Assembly: GCA_000434035.1 (NCBI GenBank)
Contig: FR893524.1
Coordinates: 62,864 to 126,863 of the forward strand
Direction of reading: 5' to 3'
Source: Clostridium sp. CAG:452
GTDB lineage: Bacteria > Bacillota > Clostridia > TANB77 > CAG-508
DNA length: 64,000 nucleotides
Part shown: positions 36,102 to 48,934 of the stretch, in pieces
Numbering within the stretch: position 1 is the stretch's first letter
Layout: every line of letters begins with the position of its first letter
The notes under the pieces: generated by a model
The model's database searches: none
The model's input: the letters and a program-made list of their open reading frames with translations, nothing else
What the model was told of the DNA's origin: nothing
Translations under genes and position numbers: made by a program

Positions 36102-36128
36102 TTAGCAGTCGAATAAGTAGACTGCTAA
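36102..36128. promoter_or_regulatory. CIRCE-like HrcA operator with a symmetric base change
   Basis: TTAGCAGTC-N9-GACTGCTAA. The CIRCE consensus is TTAGCACTC-N9-GAGTGCTAA, so one base in each arm has changed in a complementary way, keeping the palindrome. Position and spacing before groES are typical. It implies heat-shock control by HrcA. Confidence 0.85.
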
Positions 36129-36135
36129 TTTTTAA

Positions 36136-38130
<1,995 letters not shown>

Positions 38131-38202
38131 TAAAAAGTATTGACAACTAATGTGTGGTTATAATATACTCATATTATACAAAAGAAGTATGAGGTGATAA
38201 AC

Positions 38203-38346
38203 ATGATTACAGATAATGAAGGAAAGATATTTGACGATAGAAGAAAAACAGAAAGAAGAACAATACAAAGAAGAAAGTCAAATGATCCAGTTGAGGTTGA
38301 TAAGAGAAAAGCTGATAGAAGAAAGTCAGATAGAAGAAAAAAATAG
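38203..38346 (+). CDS. Small Arg/Lys-rich protein
   Basis: 47 residues, starting MITDNEGKIFDDRRKTERRT and ending KADRRKSDRRKK. All arginines in the RR pairs are AGA. GAGGTGATAAAC precedes the ATG and a promoter-like TTGACA/TATACT pair (18-bp spacer) precedes that. A strong bidirectional terminator follows. The basic RRK repeats suggest nucleic-acid binding, but no family is recognised. Confidence 0.6.
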   Translation: MITDNEGKIFDDRRKTERRTIQRRKSNDPVEVDKRKADRRKSDRRKK

Positions 38347-38351
38347 CATAT

Positions 38352-38387
38352 AAAAAAGTTACCTACTTTTGCGTAGGTAACTTTTTT
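38352..38387. terminator. Bidirectional terminator
   Basis: AAAAAAGTTACCTAC/GTAGGTAACTTTTTT, a 15-bp perfect stem with a 6-base loop, between two convergent small genes. Confidence 0.9.
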
Positions 38388-38414
38388 GTACCAATAACTT
38401 ATTAATAAATGCAA

Positions 38415-38537
38415 TTAGCAACATCCGCCATTATTTCCACCGCAGCAGCAGCAAAGTAATATAAGGATTATTATAATCCAGCAGCAGTCACCACCGAATC
38501 CGAAACCGCATCCGCATCCTCCTCTGTTTTCTGGCAT
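38415..38537 (-). CDS. Small Gly/Cys-rich membrane protein
   Basis: 40 residues: MPENRGGCGCGFGFGGDCCW, then a hydrophobic IIIILILLCCCC segment and a Gly/Asn/Cys tail. Ten cysteines and one membrane segment recall small sporulation or coat-associated proteins (YjcZ-like in size), but the family is not certain. GGGAGGTGA lies upstream of the ATG. Glycines use GGA and GGT with out-of-frame CGG across TGC-GGA junctions, and none is in frame. Confidence 0.6.
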   Translation of the reverse strand: MPENRGGCGCGFGFGGDCCWIIIILILLCCCCGGNNGGCC

Positions 38538-38675
38538 GATTTCACCTCCCTTTAAGTAAGTACAACTATTAGTCTAAAGTGTCTTAAATGAAGTACTTAA
38601 AACTTTATCTGTGAGTATGTTATATATTATTCAAAAATTAAAAATGTGTTACAGAACACAACATGTCCTATATAT

Positions 38676-38704
38676 TTGACATCACATAAAAAATATAGTA
38701 TAAT
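38676..38704 (+). promoter_or_regulatory. Promoter of the RNase J gene with a long leader
   Basis: TTGACA, a 17-bp spacer and perfect TATAAT. The predicted start near 38711 leaves a leader of about 310 nt before the ATG at 39021. The leader is very AT-rich with several short complementary stretches; I see no known riboswitch. It fills the 483-base gap between genes. Confidence 0.7.
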
Positions 38705-39020
38705 TATTTCTAGTTTGTGCCTAAGTTTTAGGACGAGTATGAGATTTTTGTATAAATAATTAATGAGTTTGTAGATAATATTATAAAAATGTATGGAGAG
38801 AGAATTACATTTTTTAAAATATAATATTATAAGATTTATTAAAAAACAGAATAATAATTGTAAAATCATTAATTTAAATATTAAATTTTTTTATTGAATA
38901 GAGAGTGATGCAACTATTCAATTTAAAATTTTGCAAGCTAATTTTGGTGTGTAAATTAGTATATATATGAGATATAAAAATGTTATACAAAAGGAAAAAA
39001 GAAAAAGGAGAGATATTAAA

Positions 39021-40838
39021 ATGGAAGAAAAATTAAACAATAATGCAAAAACTGAAAAACAAAAAAGAAAATATAGACCAAGAAATAATAAGGTAAACAA
39101 GACAAATAATGAAGGAGAGAAAACTAAAAAAACAACAAAAAAATCAAAAAATAAAAAACAAGGAGAACAATTTAGATTTAAAAAAGAAAAATTAAAAATA
39201 ATCCCATTAGGAGGATTACTTGAAATAGGAAAAAACATTACAGTATTCGAATATGAAAATGATATTATATTAGTAGACTGTGGATTAGCATTTCCAGAGG
39301 ATGATATGTTAGGAATTGATTTAGTTATACCAGACTTAACATATTTGGAGAAAAACAAAGAAAAAATTAAAGGATTAGTTATAACACACGGACATGAAGA
39401 TCATATAGGCTCAATACCATACTTACTAAAACAAATTAATGTTCCAATATATGCAACAAAACTTACAATAGGATTAATAGAACACAAATTAGAAGAGCAT
39501 AGATTATTGAAAAGTGCAAAATTAAATGTTGTTAATCCAGGACAAACTGTTGATTTTGGAGCAATGAAAGTAGAATTTATAAGAACTACACATAGTATAC
39601 CAGATGCATGCTCACTTGCAATTCACACACCTGTAGGAGTAGTAGTGCATACAGGCGATTTTAAAATAGATTATACACCAATAGATGGGGAAATGATGGA
39701 CTTTGGAAGACTTGCGGAACTTGGTAACAGAGGCGTTTTAGCACTTATGTCTGACAGTACAAATTCAGAAAGAAAAGGATATACAATGTCTGAAAGTACA
39801 GTAGGAGAAGTACTAGACAAGTTATTTATAAATTGTACAAAGAGAATAGTTGTAGCTACTTTCTCATCTAACGTTCATAGAGTTCAACAAATAGTAAATT
39901 CAGCAGTAAAATATGGAAGAAAAGTTGCAATATGTGGAAGAAGTATGATTAACACAATAGAAACTGCAAGAAAGTTTGGATATATAAAAGTTCCAGACAA
40001 TATATTTATAGATATAGATATGATAAAATCATATCCAGATGATAGACTTACAATTATAACAACAGGAAGCCAAGGAGAGACAATGTCTGCACTAACAAGA
40101 ATGGCTTCAGGAGAACACAGGAAAGTTCAAATTACACCAAATGATTTAATAATAATATCTGCAAATCCAATACCAGGAAACGAAAATGCTGTATCAAAAG
40201 TAATAGATGATTTAATGAAAATTGGCGCAGAAGTTGTATACAATGCATTAGAAGATATACATGTTTCAGGACATGCTTGTCAAGAAGAACAAAAATTAAT
40301 GATAAGTTTAGTAAAACCAAAATACTTTATACCAGTTCATGGGGAATATAGACAATTAATAGCACATAGCGAAACGGCAAAAAAAGTAGGGGTAAACCCA
40401 GAAAACATATTTATAATGACAAATGGTAGAGTTTTAGAATTAAATGAATATGAAGCAAAGCTTGCTGGAACAGTACCAGTTGGAAGAATAATGGTAGATG
40501 GACTAGGTGTTGGAGATGTTGGAAATATTGTGCTAAGAGATAGACAACGTTTGTCACAAGACGGACTTATTATAATAGTATTAACAATGGATTCTGTAAC
40601 AGGAACAGTTGTTGCAGGACCAGATGTATTATCTAGAGGATTTGTATATGTTAGAGATTCTGAAAATTTAATGGAAGAAATAAAGAAATTATTAAGAGCA
40701 AAAATTTCTGAATTTGAAGAAAAACATATAACAGATTGGTCAACAATAAAATCTTTATTAAGAGAAGAATTGAGAGATTATATATATAAGAAAACAAAAA
40801 GGGACCCAATGATCTTACCAATAATAATGGAAGTGTAA
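39021..40838 (+). CDS. rnj: Ribonuclease J
   Basis: 605 residues from the ATG at 39021 (AAAGGAGAG upstream; an earlier in-frame start at 38967 lacks a site). A basic, Asn/Lys-rich N-terminal tail of about 55 residues precedes the metallo-beta-lactamase/beta-CASP core with THGHEDHIGSIPYLL (zinc ligands, near 122-136), HTGDFKIDYTP and SDSTNSERKGYT. The C-terminal region carries IPVHGEYRQLIAH. It is both 5' exonuclease and endonuclease in mRNA decay. RNase J could shape the small RNAs and frameshifted messages here, but that is inference. Confidence 0.95.
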   Translation: MEEKLNNNAKTEKQKRKYRPRNNKVNKTNNEGEKTKKTTKKSKNKKQGEQFRFKKEKLKIIPLGGLLEIGKNITVFEYENDIILVDCGLAFPEDDMLGIDLVIPDLTYLEKNKEKIKGLVITHGHEDHIGSIPYLLKQINVPIYATKLTIGLIEHKLEEHRLLKSAKLNVVNPGQTVDFGAMKVEFIRTTHSIPDACSLAIHTPVGVVVHTGDFKIDYTPIDGEMMDFGRLAELGNRGVLALMSDSTNSERKGYTMSESTVGEVLDKLFINCTKRIVVATFSSNVHRVQQIVNSAVKYGRKVAICGRSMINTIETARKFGYIKVPDNIFIDIDMIKSYPDDRLTIITTGSQGETMSALTRMASGEHRKVQITPNDLIIISANPIPGNENAVSKVIDDLMKIGAEVVYNALEDIHVSGHACQEEQKLMISLVKPKYFIPVHGEYRQLIAHSETAKKVGVNPENIFIMTNGRVLELNEYEAKLAGTVPVGRIMVDGLGVGDVGNIVLRDRQRLSQDGLIIIVLTMDSVTGTVVAGPDVLSRGFVYVRDSENLMEEIKKLLRAKISEFEEKHITDWSTIKSLLREELRDYIYKKTKRDPMILPIIMEV

Positions 40839-40845
40839 TAAAAGA

Positions 40846-40876
40846 AAAACCAGATACTTAATATCTGGTTTTTTAT
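40846..40876 (+). terminator. Terminator of the RNase J gene
   Basis: AAAACCAGATA/TATCTGGTTTT stem with a short loop and a T-run. Confidence 0.85.
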
Positions 40877-40927
40877 ATTGACTAAAAATATTTTTTGTGA
40901 TAAAAACAAATTAATGGGGGGATTTTA

Positions 40928-42259
40928 ATGGAAAATATTGAAGAAATAAACAAAGAGTTTAATAGTAAAAAACCAAAGAAGAAAGGACTAATATTAGGAA
41001 TAGCATTATTAGTATTGGTAATAGTAGCATTAATATCAGTGTGTTTGATTAATAGCTCAAAACCAGAAAAAATTTATTATTCAGCAATTGATAAAATTCT
41101 TAAAATAGAAAAATCAGAATCAAATTCAATAAAACTTGATACTAAAACAAAGATTACAGCAGAATCAGATGATAATACAAATGAAGAAGAATTAGAAAAA
41201 CTTGCAAAATGCGCTTTTGGGTTTGGAGTTCAAACAGATGCAGAGAATAAAAAAGAGATTGTGAATTTGAGTTTAGAGTACGAAAACAACCCAGAAATTA
41301 GTGCACAATTATATTATAATAATGACGCTGTATATGCATATCTTGATGGTATATTTGATAAATATATAAAAATTGAATTAGAAGATGAACAAAAAGAAGA
41401 TTTAAAAACTATTTTTGAAAGTGCTAAGTCGACTGCTGAACAAGAAAAACTTGACAAAGCTATAGAAGAAATAAAAAAAGAAATAAAGAAACAAATAAGT
41501 GAAATAAAAAATTTTGAACAAGAAAAAACTACAATAAAAATAAATGGTAAAGAACAAAAAATTAAAAAAACATCAGTTAAGCTTACGGATAAACAATTAT
41601 GTGATATGTTAGCTAATATTTATACAGATTTATCAGAGAATGATAAATATTTAGAAAACTTTGATGAGTCTCAAAAAGATAGCTTAAAAGAAATTGCAAA
41701 TGCAATAAAAGGAATAGAAACAACTGGGAAAAACACTATAAAAATATCTCTATATACAAAAGGATTATCTAACAAGCTAATAGGAACAAATGTAGAAATA
41801 TATTCTGCAAAAGAAAAACAAACAGCAATAATAACAATAACAAAAAAAGATAAAAATGTATACAAATATGATATAAGTATGAAGATGACGGGAGTAAAAG
41901 CAAACATTGTAAAAGGTGAAGCTATTCTAGAAGAGGAAAAGCAAGAGAATGGAGAAAAAGGAAAAATAACTTTAACAGCAGAAACTTCTGAGCTTATGGA
42001 GTTAGGAAAAGCAAAGATAGAGATAGAATATAATGTGGCTTATAATCAAAAAATAGATGAACCTAATGTAGAAAACAATGTGAATGTAAAAGATTTATCA
42101 CAAACTGATATGGTTGGAATAATGAGTAAAATAATGCAAAAACCATTATTAGGAGAATTTTTATCAAAGGGATTATTTGATCACGTGGAAGATAAAGAAA
42201 ATGAAAACATACAAAATGATAATATTGTAAGTGATGATTTTATAGACTTTGAAATATAA
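40928..42259 (+). CDS. Membrane-anchored protein of unknown function
   Basis: 443 residues. A basic N-terminus (NSKKPKKKG) and one hydrophobic helix (about 20-42, LILGIALLVLVIVALISVCL) anchor a large extracytoplasmic domain rich in Lys, Glu and beta strands, with LYYNNDAVYAYLDGIFDKYIK and a C-terminal acidic tail. The layout resembles the DUF6583-like anchored proteins of Clostridia; I am not certain. No catalytic motif. GGGGGG precedes the ATG. Confidence 0.55.
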   Translation: MENIEEINKEFNSKKPKKKGLILGIALLVLVIVALISVCLINSSKPEKIYYSAIDKILKIEKSESNSIKLDTKTKITAESDDNTNEEELEKLAKCAFGFGVQTDAENKKEIVNLSLEYENNPEISAQLYYNNDAVYAYLDGIFDKYIKIELEDEQKEDLKTIFESAKSTAEQEKLDKAIEEIKKEIKKQISEIKNFEQEKTTIKINGKEQKIKKTSVKLTDKQLCDMLANIYTDLSENDKYLENFDESQKDSLKEIANAIKGIETTGKNTIKISLYTKGLSNKLIGTNVEIYSAKEKQTAIITITKKDKNVYKYDISMKMTGVKANIVKGEAILEEEKQENGEKGKITLTAETSELMELGKAKIEIEYNVAYNQKIDEPNVENNVNVKDLSQTDMVGIMSKIMQKPLLGEFLSKGLFDHVEDKENENIQNDNIVSDDFIDFEI

Positions 42260-42287
42260 CAAGAAAGTGGCTTTGCCACACAACAAT

Positions 42288-42322
42288 GGGCTATGTAGTT
42301 AGCCCATCTCTTTTTGCTTTTT
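42288..42322 (+). terminator. Terminator after the 40.9-kb gene
   Basis: TGGGCTA/TAGCCCA stem with a 6-base loop and a following T-rich tract. Confidence 0.75.
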
Positions 42323-42324
42323 TT

Positions 42325-42353
42325 CTTTACATTTCTAGGTTTAAATAGTATAA
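42325..42353 (+). promoter_or_regulatory. Promoter of the kinase-gltX operon
   Basis: TTTACA, a 17-bp spacer and TATAAT, then AAAGGAG before the ATG at 42390. Confidence 0.7.
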
Positions 42354-42389
42354 TGATAGGGTCTAAATTTATATTAAAGGAGCATAAAT

Positions 42390-43517
42390 ATGAAAAAGGA
42401 TGAATTAATTAAAATAGCCAAAAATTTTAGTATTGATGGAGAGCCAGTAAAAATAGAAAAATGTAATAGTGGACATATAAATAAAACTTATGCTATTACA
42501 TATAAAACAAAAGAAGATGAGCAAAAAAAATATATTTTACAATATGTTAATACAAATGTTTTTCCAAATTTACCAGAACTAATGACAAATATTAAAAAAA
42601 TAACAAAATATATGAATCAAAAAGCAACTGAAAAAGGAGAAAATACAGATAGACTTACAATAACGATGATTGATACACTTGACGAAAATCCTAATTCCAT
42701 ATACAACGAAAACTGGAGAATGGAAGAATTTATTGATAATACAAAAACATATCTTACAACAGAAAGTATGGAAATACTAGAAGAAGCAGGAAAAGCAGCA
42801 GGAAAATTTCAAAAGAATTTAGATGGTTTCCCAGCAGAGGAATTATATGAAATAATACCTAAATTTCATTATACTCCTAATAGAGTTAATCAATTAAAAG
42901 AGGCACTATCAAGCAAAGAGAATAACAATAAAAGAAAAGAGAGATTTGAACTTGCAAAAGATGCAATAGATTTCTTAACAGATGAAAAAAGAATTGGCAG
43001 AACAAACATAATAACAAATAAATTACAATCAAAAGAAATACCTCTTAGAGTAACACATAATGATACAAAATTAAGCAATATTTTATTTGATAAAAATACG
43101 GATGAAGCAGTATGTTTAATAGACTTAGATACAGTAATGCCAGGGGCATTGGCTTATGACTTTGGAGAAGGACTAAGAACTGGAATTACAACAGCAAAAG
43201 AAGATGAGCAAGATGTATCTAAAATACATGCAGATATAAATAGATTTGAGGCATTTACAAAGGGATTTCTAAGCGAAGTAAAAGACATTATAACAGAAGA
43301 AGAACTAGAGATGCTACCACTTGGCGTGTGGATGATGACTTATGAAAATGCAATAAGATTTTTAGCCGACTATTTAAATGGTGACATTTATTTTAGTGTT
43401 GACAAAGAAATAGAAAACCATAATTTAATAAGAGCAAGGGCTCAAATGGAATTATTAAAACAAATTGAAGAAAAAGAAGAAGATATGAAGGGAGTAATAA
43501 AAAAATATGGATTTTAA
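42390..43517 (+). CDS. Phosphotransferase, NahK-like (N-acetylhexosamine 1-kinase family)
   Basis: 375 residues of the aminoglycoside-phosphotransferase fold. The catalytic loop is VTHNDTKLSNILFD (Asp near 224) and the metal-binding motif is LIDLDTVMPGALAYDFGEGL. This matches NahK-like kinases, which phosphorylate N-acetylhexosamines at C1, better than antibiotic kinases. Its end overlaps the gltX start by 11 bases, so the two are translated together; the pairing has no obvious pathway link. Confidence 0.8.
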   Translation: MKKDELIKIAKNFSIDGEPVKIEKCNSGHINKTYAITYKTKEDEQKKYILQYVNTNVFPNLPELMTNIKKITKYMNQKATEKGENTDRLTITMIDTLDENPNSIYNENWRMEEFIDNTKTYLTTESMEILEEAGKAAGKFQKNLDGFPAEELYEIIPKFHYTPNRVNQLKEALSSKENNNKRKERFELAKDAIDFLTDEKRIGRTNIITNKLQSKEIPLRVTHNDTKLSNILFDKNTDEAVCLIDLDTVMPGALAYDFGEGLRTGITTAKEDEQDVSKIHADINRFEAFTKGFLSEVKDIITEEELEMLPLGVWMMTYENAIRFLADYLNGDIYFSVDKEIENHNLIRARAQMELLKQIEEKEEDMKGVIKKYGF

Positions 43518-45156
43518 TGATTTAGCAGAACTTATATTTCCGGATGCAAAAGATGTTTCATATTATGAAGAAAAGTATCCAGAAAGAAACTTAAAAGAAG
43601 GCGCAATGGTAACTAGATTTGCACCAAGTCCAACAGGGTTTATACATATAGGAGGACTTTTTGGAAGTATTATAGATAGAAAACTAGCAGAACAATCAGA
43701 AGGTGTATTTATTTTAAGAATAGAAGACACAGACCAAAAAAGAGAAATTGAAAATGGTGTTGAACAGATTGTAAATGGGTTAAAAGACTTTGGAATAACT
43801 CCAGATGAAGGTGTAATATCAGAAACAGAAGAAATAGGAAATTATGGACCATATAAGCAAAGTGAAAGAAAAGAAATATATGAAGCTTATGCTAAAAGTT
43901 TGGTAAAACAGGGACTAGCATATCCATGTTTTTGTACTCCTGAAGAATTAGATGAAATTAGAGCAAAACAAGAAGCAGCAAAAATAAAACCAGGATATTA
44001 TGGAGTATGGGCAAAATATAGAACACTTCCTGTTGAGCAAGCTGTAGAGAAAATTAAAAATGGTGAAAAATATATTATAAGATTTAAATCTATGGGAAGA
44101 GAAGACAGAAGAATAAAACATAAAGATAGTATAAAAGGAAATATAGAATTTCCAGAAAATGACCAGGATATAGTAATTATAAAAGCAGATGGACTTCCAA
44201 CATATCATTTTGCACATGCTGTAGATGACCACTTAATGAGAGTTACACAAGTAATAAGAGGAGATGAGTGGGTATCTTCTTTACCATTACATTTAGAATT
44301 GTTTAGAGCATTAGGATTTAAGCCACCTAAATATGCTCATACAGCAACAATAATGAAAGACGAAAATGGAAGCAAAAGAAAAATTAGTAAAAGAAAAGAT
44401 CCAGAAGCAGCAGTAAGTTATTACCATGAAGAGGGAATTCCAGCAGATGCTGTTGTAGAGTACTTGCTAAATATTGCAAATTCTACTTTTGAACCATGGA
44501 GAAGAGCAAATCCAAATAAGCCAGTAGAAGAATTTGATTTACAATTAAATAAGATGAGTGTAAGTGGAGCTGTTTTTGATATGGTAAAACTTTTAGATGT
44601 TTCTAAAAATGTAATATCAAAATATACAGCAGAAAAAATATATGAAGAAACTTTAAAATGGGCAGAAAAATATAATCAGGAATTTGCAAAACTATTAAAA
44701 GAAAATAAAGACTATTCTATTAAAGTTTTAAATATAGAAAGAGGAAAAGCAAAACCAAGAAAAGATATAGCAAAATGGTCAGATGTAGAAAATACAATAG
44801 AGTATATGTATAATGACATTTTTGAAAATATGAATGATTATGAATTCCAAAAAATAAATGACGAGGCAGAGATAAAAGACATATTAAATTCATATATAGA
44901 AAAACATTTTAATATATCAGATGACAAAGAAACATGGTTTAATAAAATGAAAGATTTGGCAGAAGAAAAAGGATATGCAAGAGAAGTAAAAGAATATAAA
45001 GCAAATCCAGAAGCTTATAAAGGACATGTAGGAGATATTAGTACAGTAATAAGAGTAGCACTAACAACAAGACACAACACACCAGATTTATACGAAATAA
45101 TGCAAGTACTAGGGAAAGAAGAAGTAGAAAAAAGAATTCAAGATTTTATAGGGTAA
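43507..45156 (+). CDS. gltX: Glutamate--tRNA ligase
   Basis: 549 residues, the longer clostridial form. The N-terminal region has EKYPERNLKEGAMVTRFAPS. The HIGH-like motif is PSPTGFIHIGGLFGS and the KMSKS-like motif is RKISKRKDPEAA. It charges tRNA-Glu, and with GatCAB in this window it probably also mischarges tRNA-Gln as the first step to Gln-tRNA. No in-frame CGG. The start was chosen from the overlap with the preceding gene and the family N-terminus. Confidence 0.96.
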   Translation: MDFNDLAELIFPDAKDVSYYEEKYPERNLKEGAMVTRFAPSPTGFIHIGGLFGSIIDRKLAEQSEGVFILRIEDTDQKREIENGVEQIVNGLKDFGITPDEGVISETEEIGNYGPYKQSERKEIYEAYAKSLVKQGLAYPCFCTPEELDEIRAKQEAAKIKPGYYGVWAKYRTLPVEQAVEKIKNGEKYIIRFKSMGREDRRIKHKDSIKGNIEFPENDQDIVIIKADGLPTYHFAHAVDDHLMRVTQVIRGDEWVSSLPLHLELFRALGFKPPKYAHTATIMKDENGSKRKISKRKDPEAAVSYYHEEGIPADAVVEYLLNIANSTFEPWRRANPNKPVEEFDLQLNKMSVSGAVFDMVKLLDVSKNVISKYTAEKIYEETLKWAEKYNQEFAKLLKENKDYSIKVLNIERGKAKPRKDIAKWSDVENTIEYMYNDIFENMNDYEFQKINDEAEIKDILNSYIEKHFNISDDKETWFNKMKDLAEEKGYAREVKEYKANPEAYKGHVGDISTVIRVALTTRHNTPDLYEIMQVLGKEEVEKRIQDFIG

Positions 45157-45184
45157 ATTGGAATTTATCTAAAGGAGAAAATCA

Positions 45185-45368
45185 ATGGAATACAAAATTG
45201 GAGACATAGTAGAATTAAAAAAACAACATCCGTGTGGAAGTAAAACATGGCAAATTACTCGAATTGGTGTAGATTTTAAATTTAAATGTATGCGGATGCT
45301 CACATGTTATAACTGTAGAAAGACCTAAAGCATTAAAAATGATAAAAAAGAAATGTACGGAGGATTAA
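45185..45368 (+). CDS. DUF951 family protein, read through one CGGA site
   Basis: 60 residues. The first frame gives MEYKIGDIVELKKQHPCGSK and FKFKCM, then CGG at 45293. Skipping the C gives GCSHVITVERPKALKMIKKK, matching DUF951 proteins, which are about 60-70 residues with conserved PCGS and CxGC motifs. Without the shift the family's second cysteine motif is lost. AAAGGAG lies upstream. Its stop directly abuts the next gene's ATG (TAAATG), so translation is coupled. DUF951 function is unknown. Confidence 0.87.
45293..45296 (+). other. CGGA +1 frameshift site in the DUF951 gene (Gly37)
   Basis: Context ATG-CGGA-TGC, giving KCMGCSH. Confidence 0.9.
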
Positions 45369-46722
45369 ATGTCTAGAAAGAATATTGGTTCAAAAATTTC
45401 AAATATAATTTTTATAATTGTAGTAGCTTTTGTTATATACAAACTTTTAGGGCTATATAAAATGTATTATTTTAATGGGTTTGTAAAGGCAGAACAAACA
45501 GCAGGGATAACTAAGTTTACAAGAGATAATAAAGAAAAGTATTCTGATGATTATAGTTATAAATTAGAGTCAGACCAATTTAATGACGCTATATTTTATA
45601 AAACAATTAATGTAAAAAAGAATACTCCATATAAATTAACTTGCATGGTTAAAACTAAAGATGTTGAAAATTCTAGCAAAAAAAATAATGGAGGAGCACA
45701 TATTTCAGTAGTAGATTCAGTAGAAGCATCAAAATGTATTTCTGGGACGAATGATTGGCAAAAACTAGAGTTTATATTTGATTCTAAAAATAGAGACACA
45801 ATAAAAATAGGTTTTAGATTAGGCGGAAATGACACAAACAGTAAAGGAACTGCATGGTTTTCAGAATTTAAGCTAGAAGAAGGAATTGAAAGTAATTCAA
45901 ACAATTGGAATGTTGCATGCTTTGTAATGAAAAACATAGATACAGAATTAAAAAATGGGCAAAAATTAAAATTAAGTATGGAGCTTAAAGACGTTGAGAG
46001 CATAAAAACAAATATGCAAAGATTTGTAACATCATGTAAAAGTTTATCAGATGGACAAATGACAGCACAATATGATGTTTATGAAATAGAAGAACCAATA
46101 AAAACAATAACATATTCAGAAGAATATGGTTACTATGTTGATTCAGCAGATGTAGAGGATATAATAACACCATATTTAGATAAAAAAGAATATGATTATA
46201 TATTTGTAGCTGTAAGATTAGGGGATTTGGATAAAAATATAGAAATACCAATATATGACTGGATAGGACTTCGGAGGAATGGATTTACATGGAATAGGGT
46301 ATTCAAATATAAGATTACCAAACGATCAAAATAGTTATATATATACATATGATTCTAGAGCAAATACATTTCCAGAGGAAGTATTTATACATGAATTCTT
46401 ACATTCATTAGAAAGAACACTTACAGAATATGAATATGATATACCACAATTACATGATAATGAAAAATATGGATATAAAGAGCAAAGATTAGTTGGATTA
46501 AAACAATGGTATAAAGATTATATGACATGTAATATTAATGGCAAAAAAGAAGGATTAGATCCGATTGTATATAAGCTAAAGCCATCACATGAAAGTAATT
46601 TTAAATATCCTGTTGAAGTAGAATTTGCAAAGGAACCACAAAACATTATAGAAGAAATGAAAAACTTATTTGGAAGCATATTTAGTATGTTTGGAAAGAA
46701 ACAAGCTATAGAACAAAATTAA
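45369..46722 (+). CDS. Membrane-anchored metalloprotease-like protein, read through one CGGA site
   Basis: 450 residues after joining. The N-terminus has one membrane helix (about 10-28). Residues about 40-180 form a beta-rich module like carbohydrate-binding domains (NTPYKLTCMVKTKD, WQKLEFIFDS, GTAWFSEFKLEEG). The first frame ends DWIGL, then CGG at 46272. Skipping the C gives GLGGMDLHGIGYSNIR and then FIHEFLHSLERTL, an HExxH zinc motif, so the presumed active site lies wholly after the shift. It is probably extracellular. The family is not recognised with certainty. It is translated directly after the DUF951 gene, itself CGGA-dependent. Confidence 0.75.
46272..46275 (+). other. CGGA +1 frameshift site in the metalloprotease-like gene (Gly302)
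   Basis: Context CTT-CGGA-GGA, giving DWIGLGGMDLHG. The zero frame continues about 20 codons to a stop at 46334. Confidence 0.87.
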
Positions 46723-46750
46723 TTATAAATATTAAAAGAAGGGAACAGCA

Positions 46751-48922
<2,172 letters not shown>

Positions 48923-48934
48923 GAGGAATTTTAA

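Noticed and set aside
42390..43517. Aminoglycoside resistance kinase
   Set aside because: The motif spacing VTHNDTKLSN ... LIDLDTVMPG fits NahK-like sugar kinases better, and it is in an operon with gltX.
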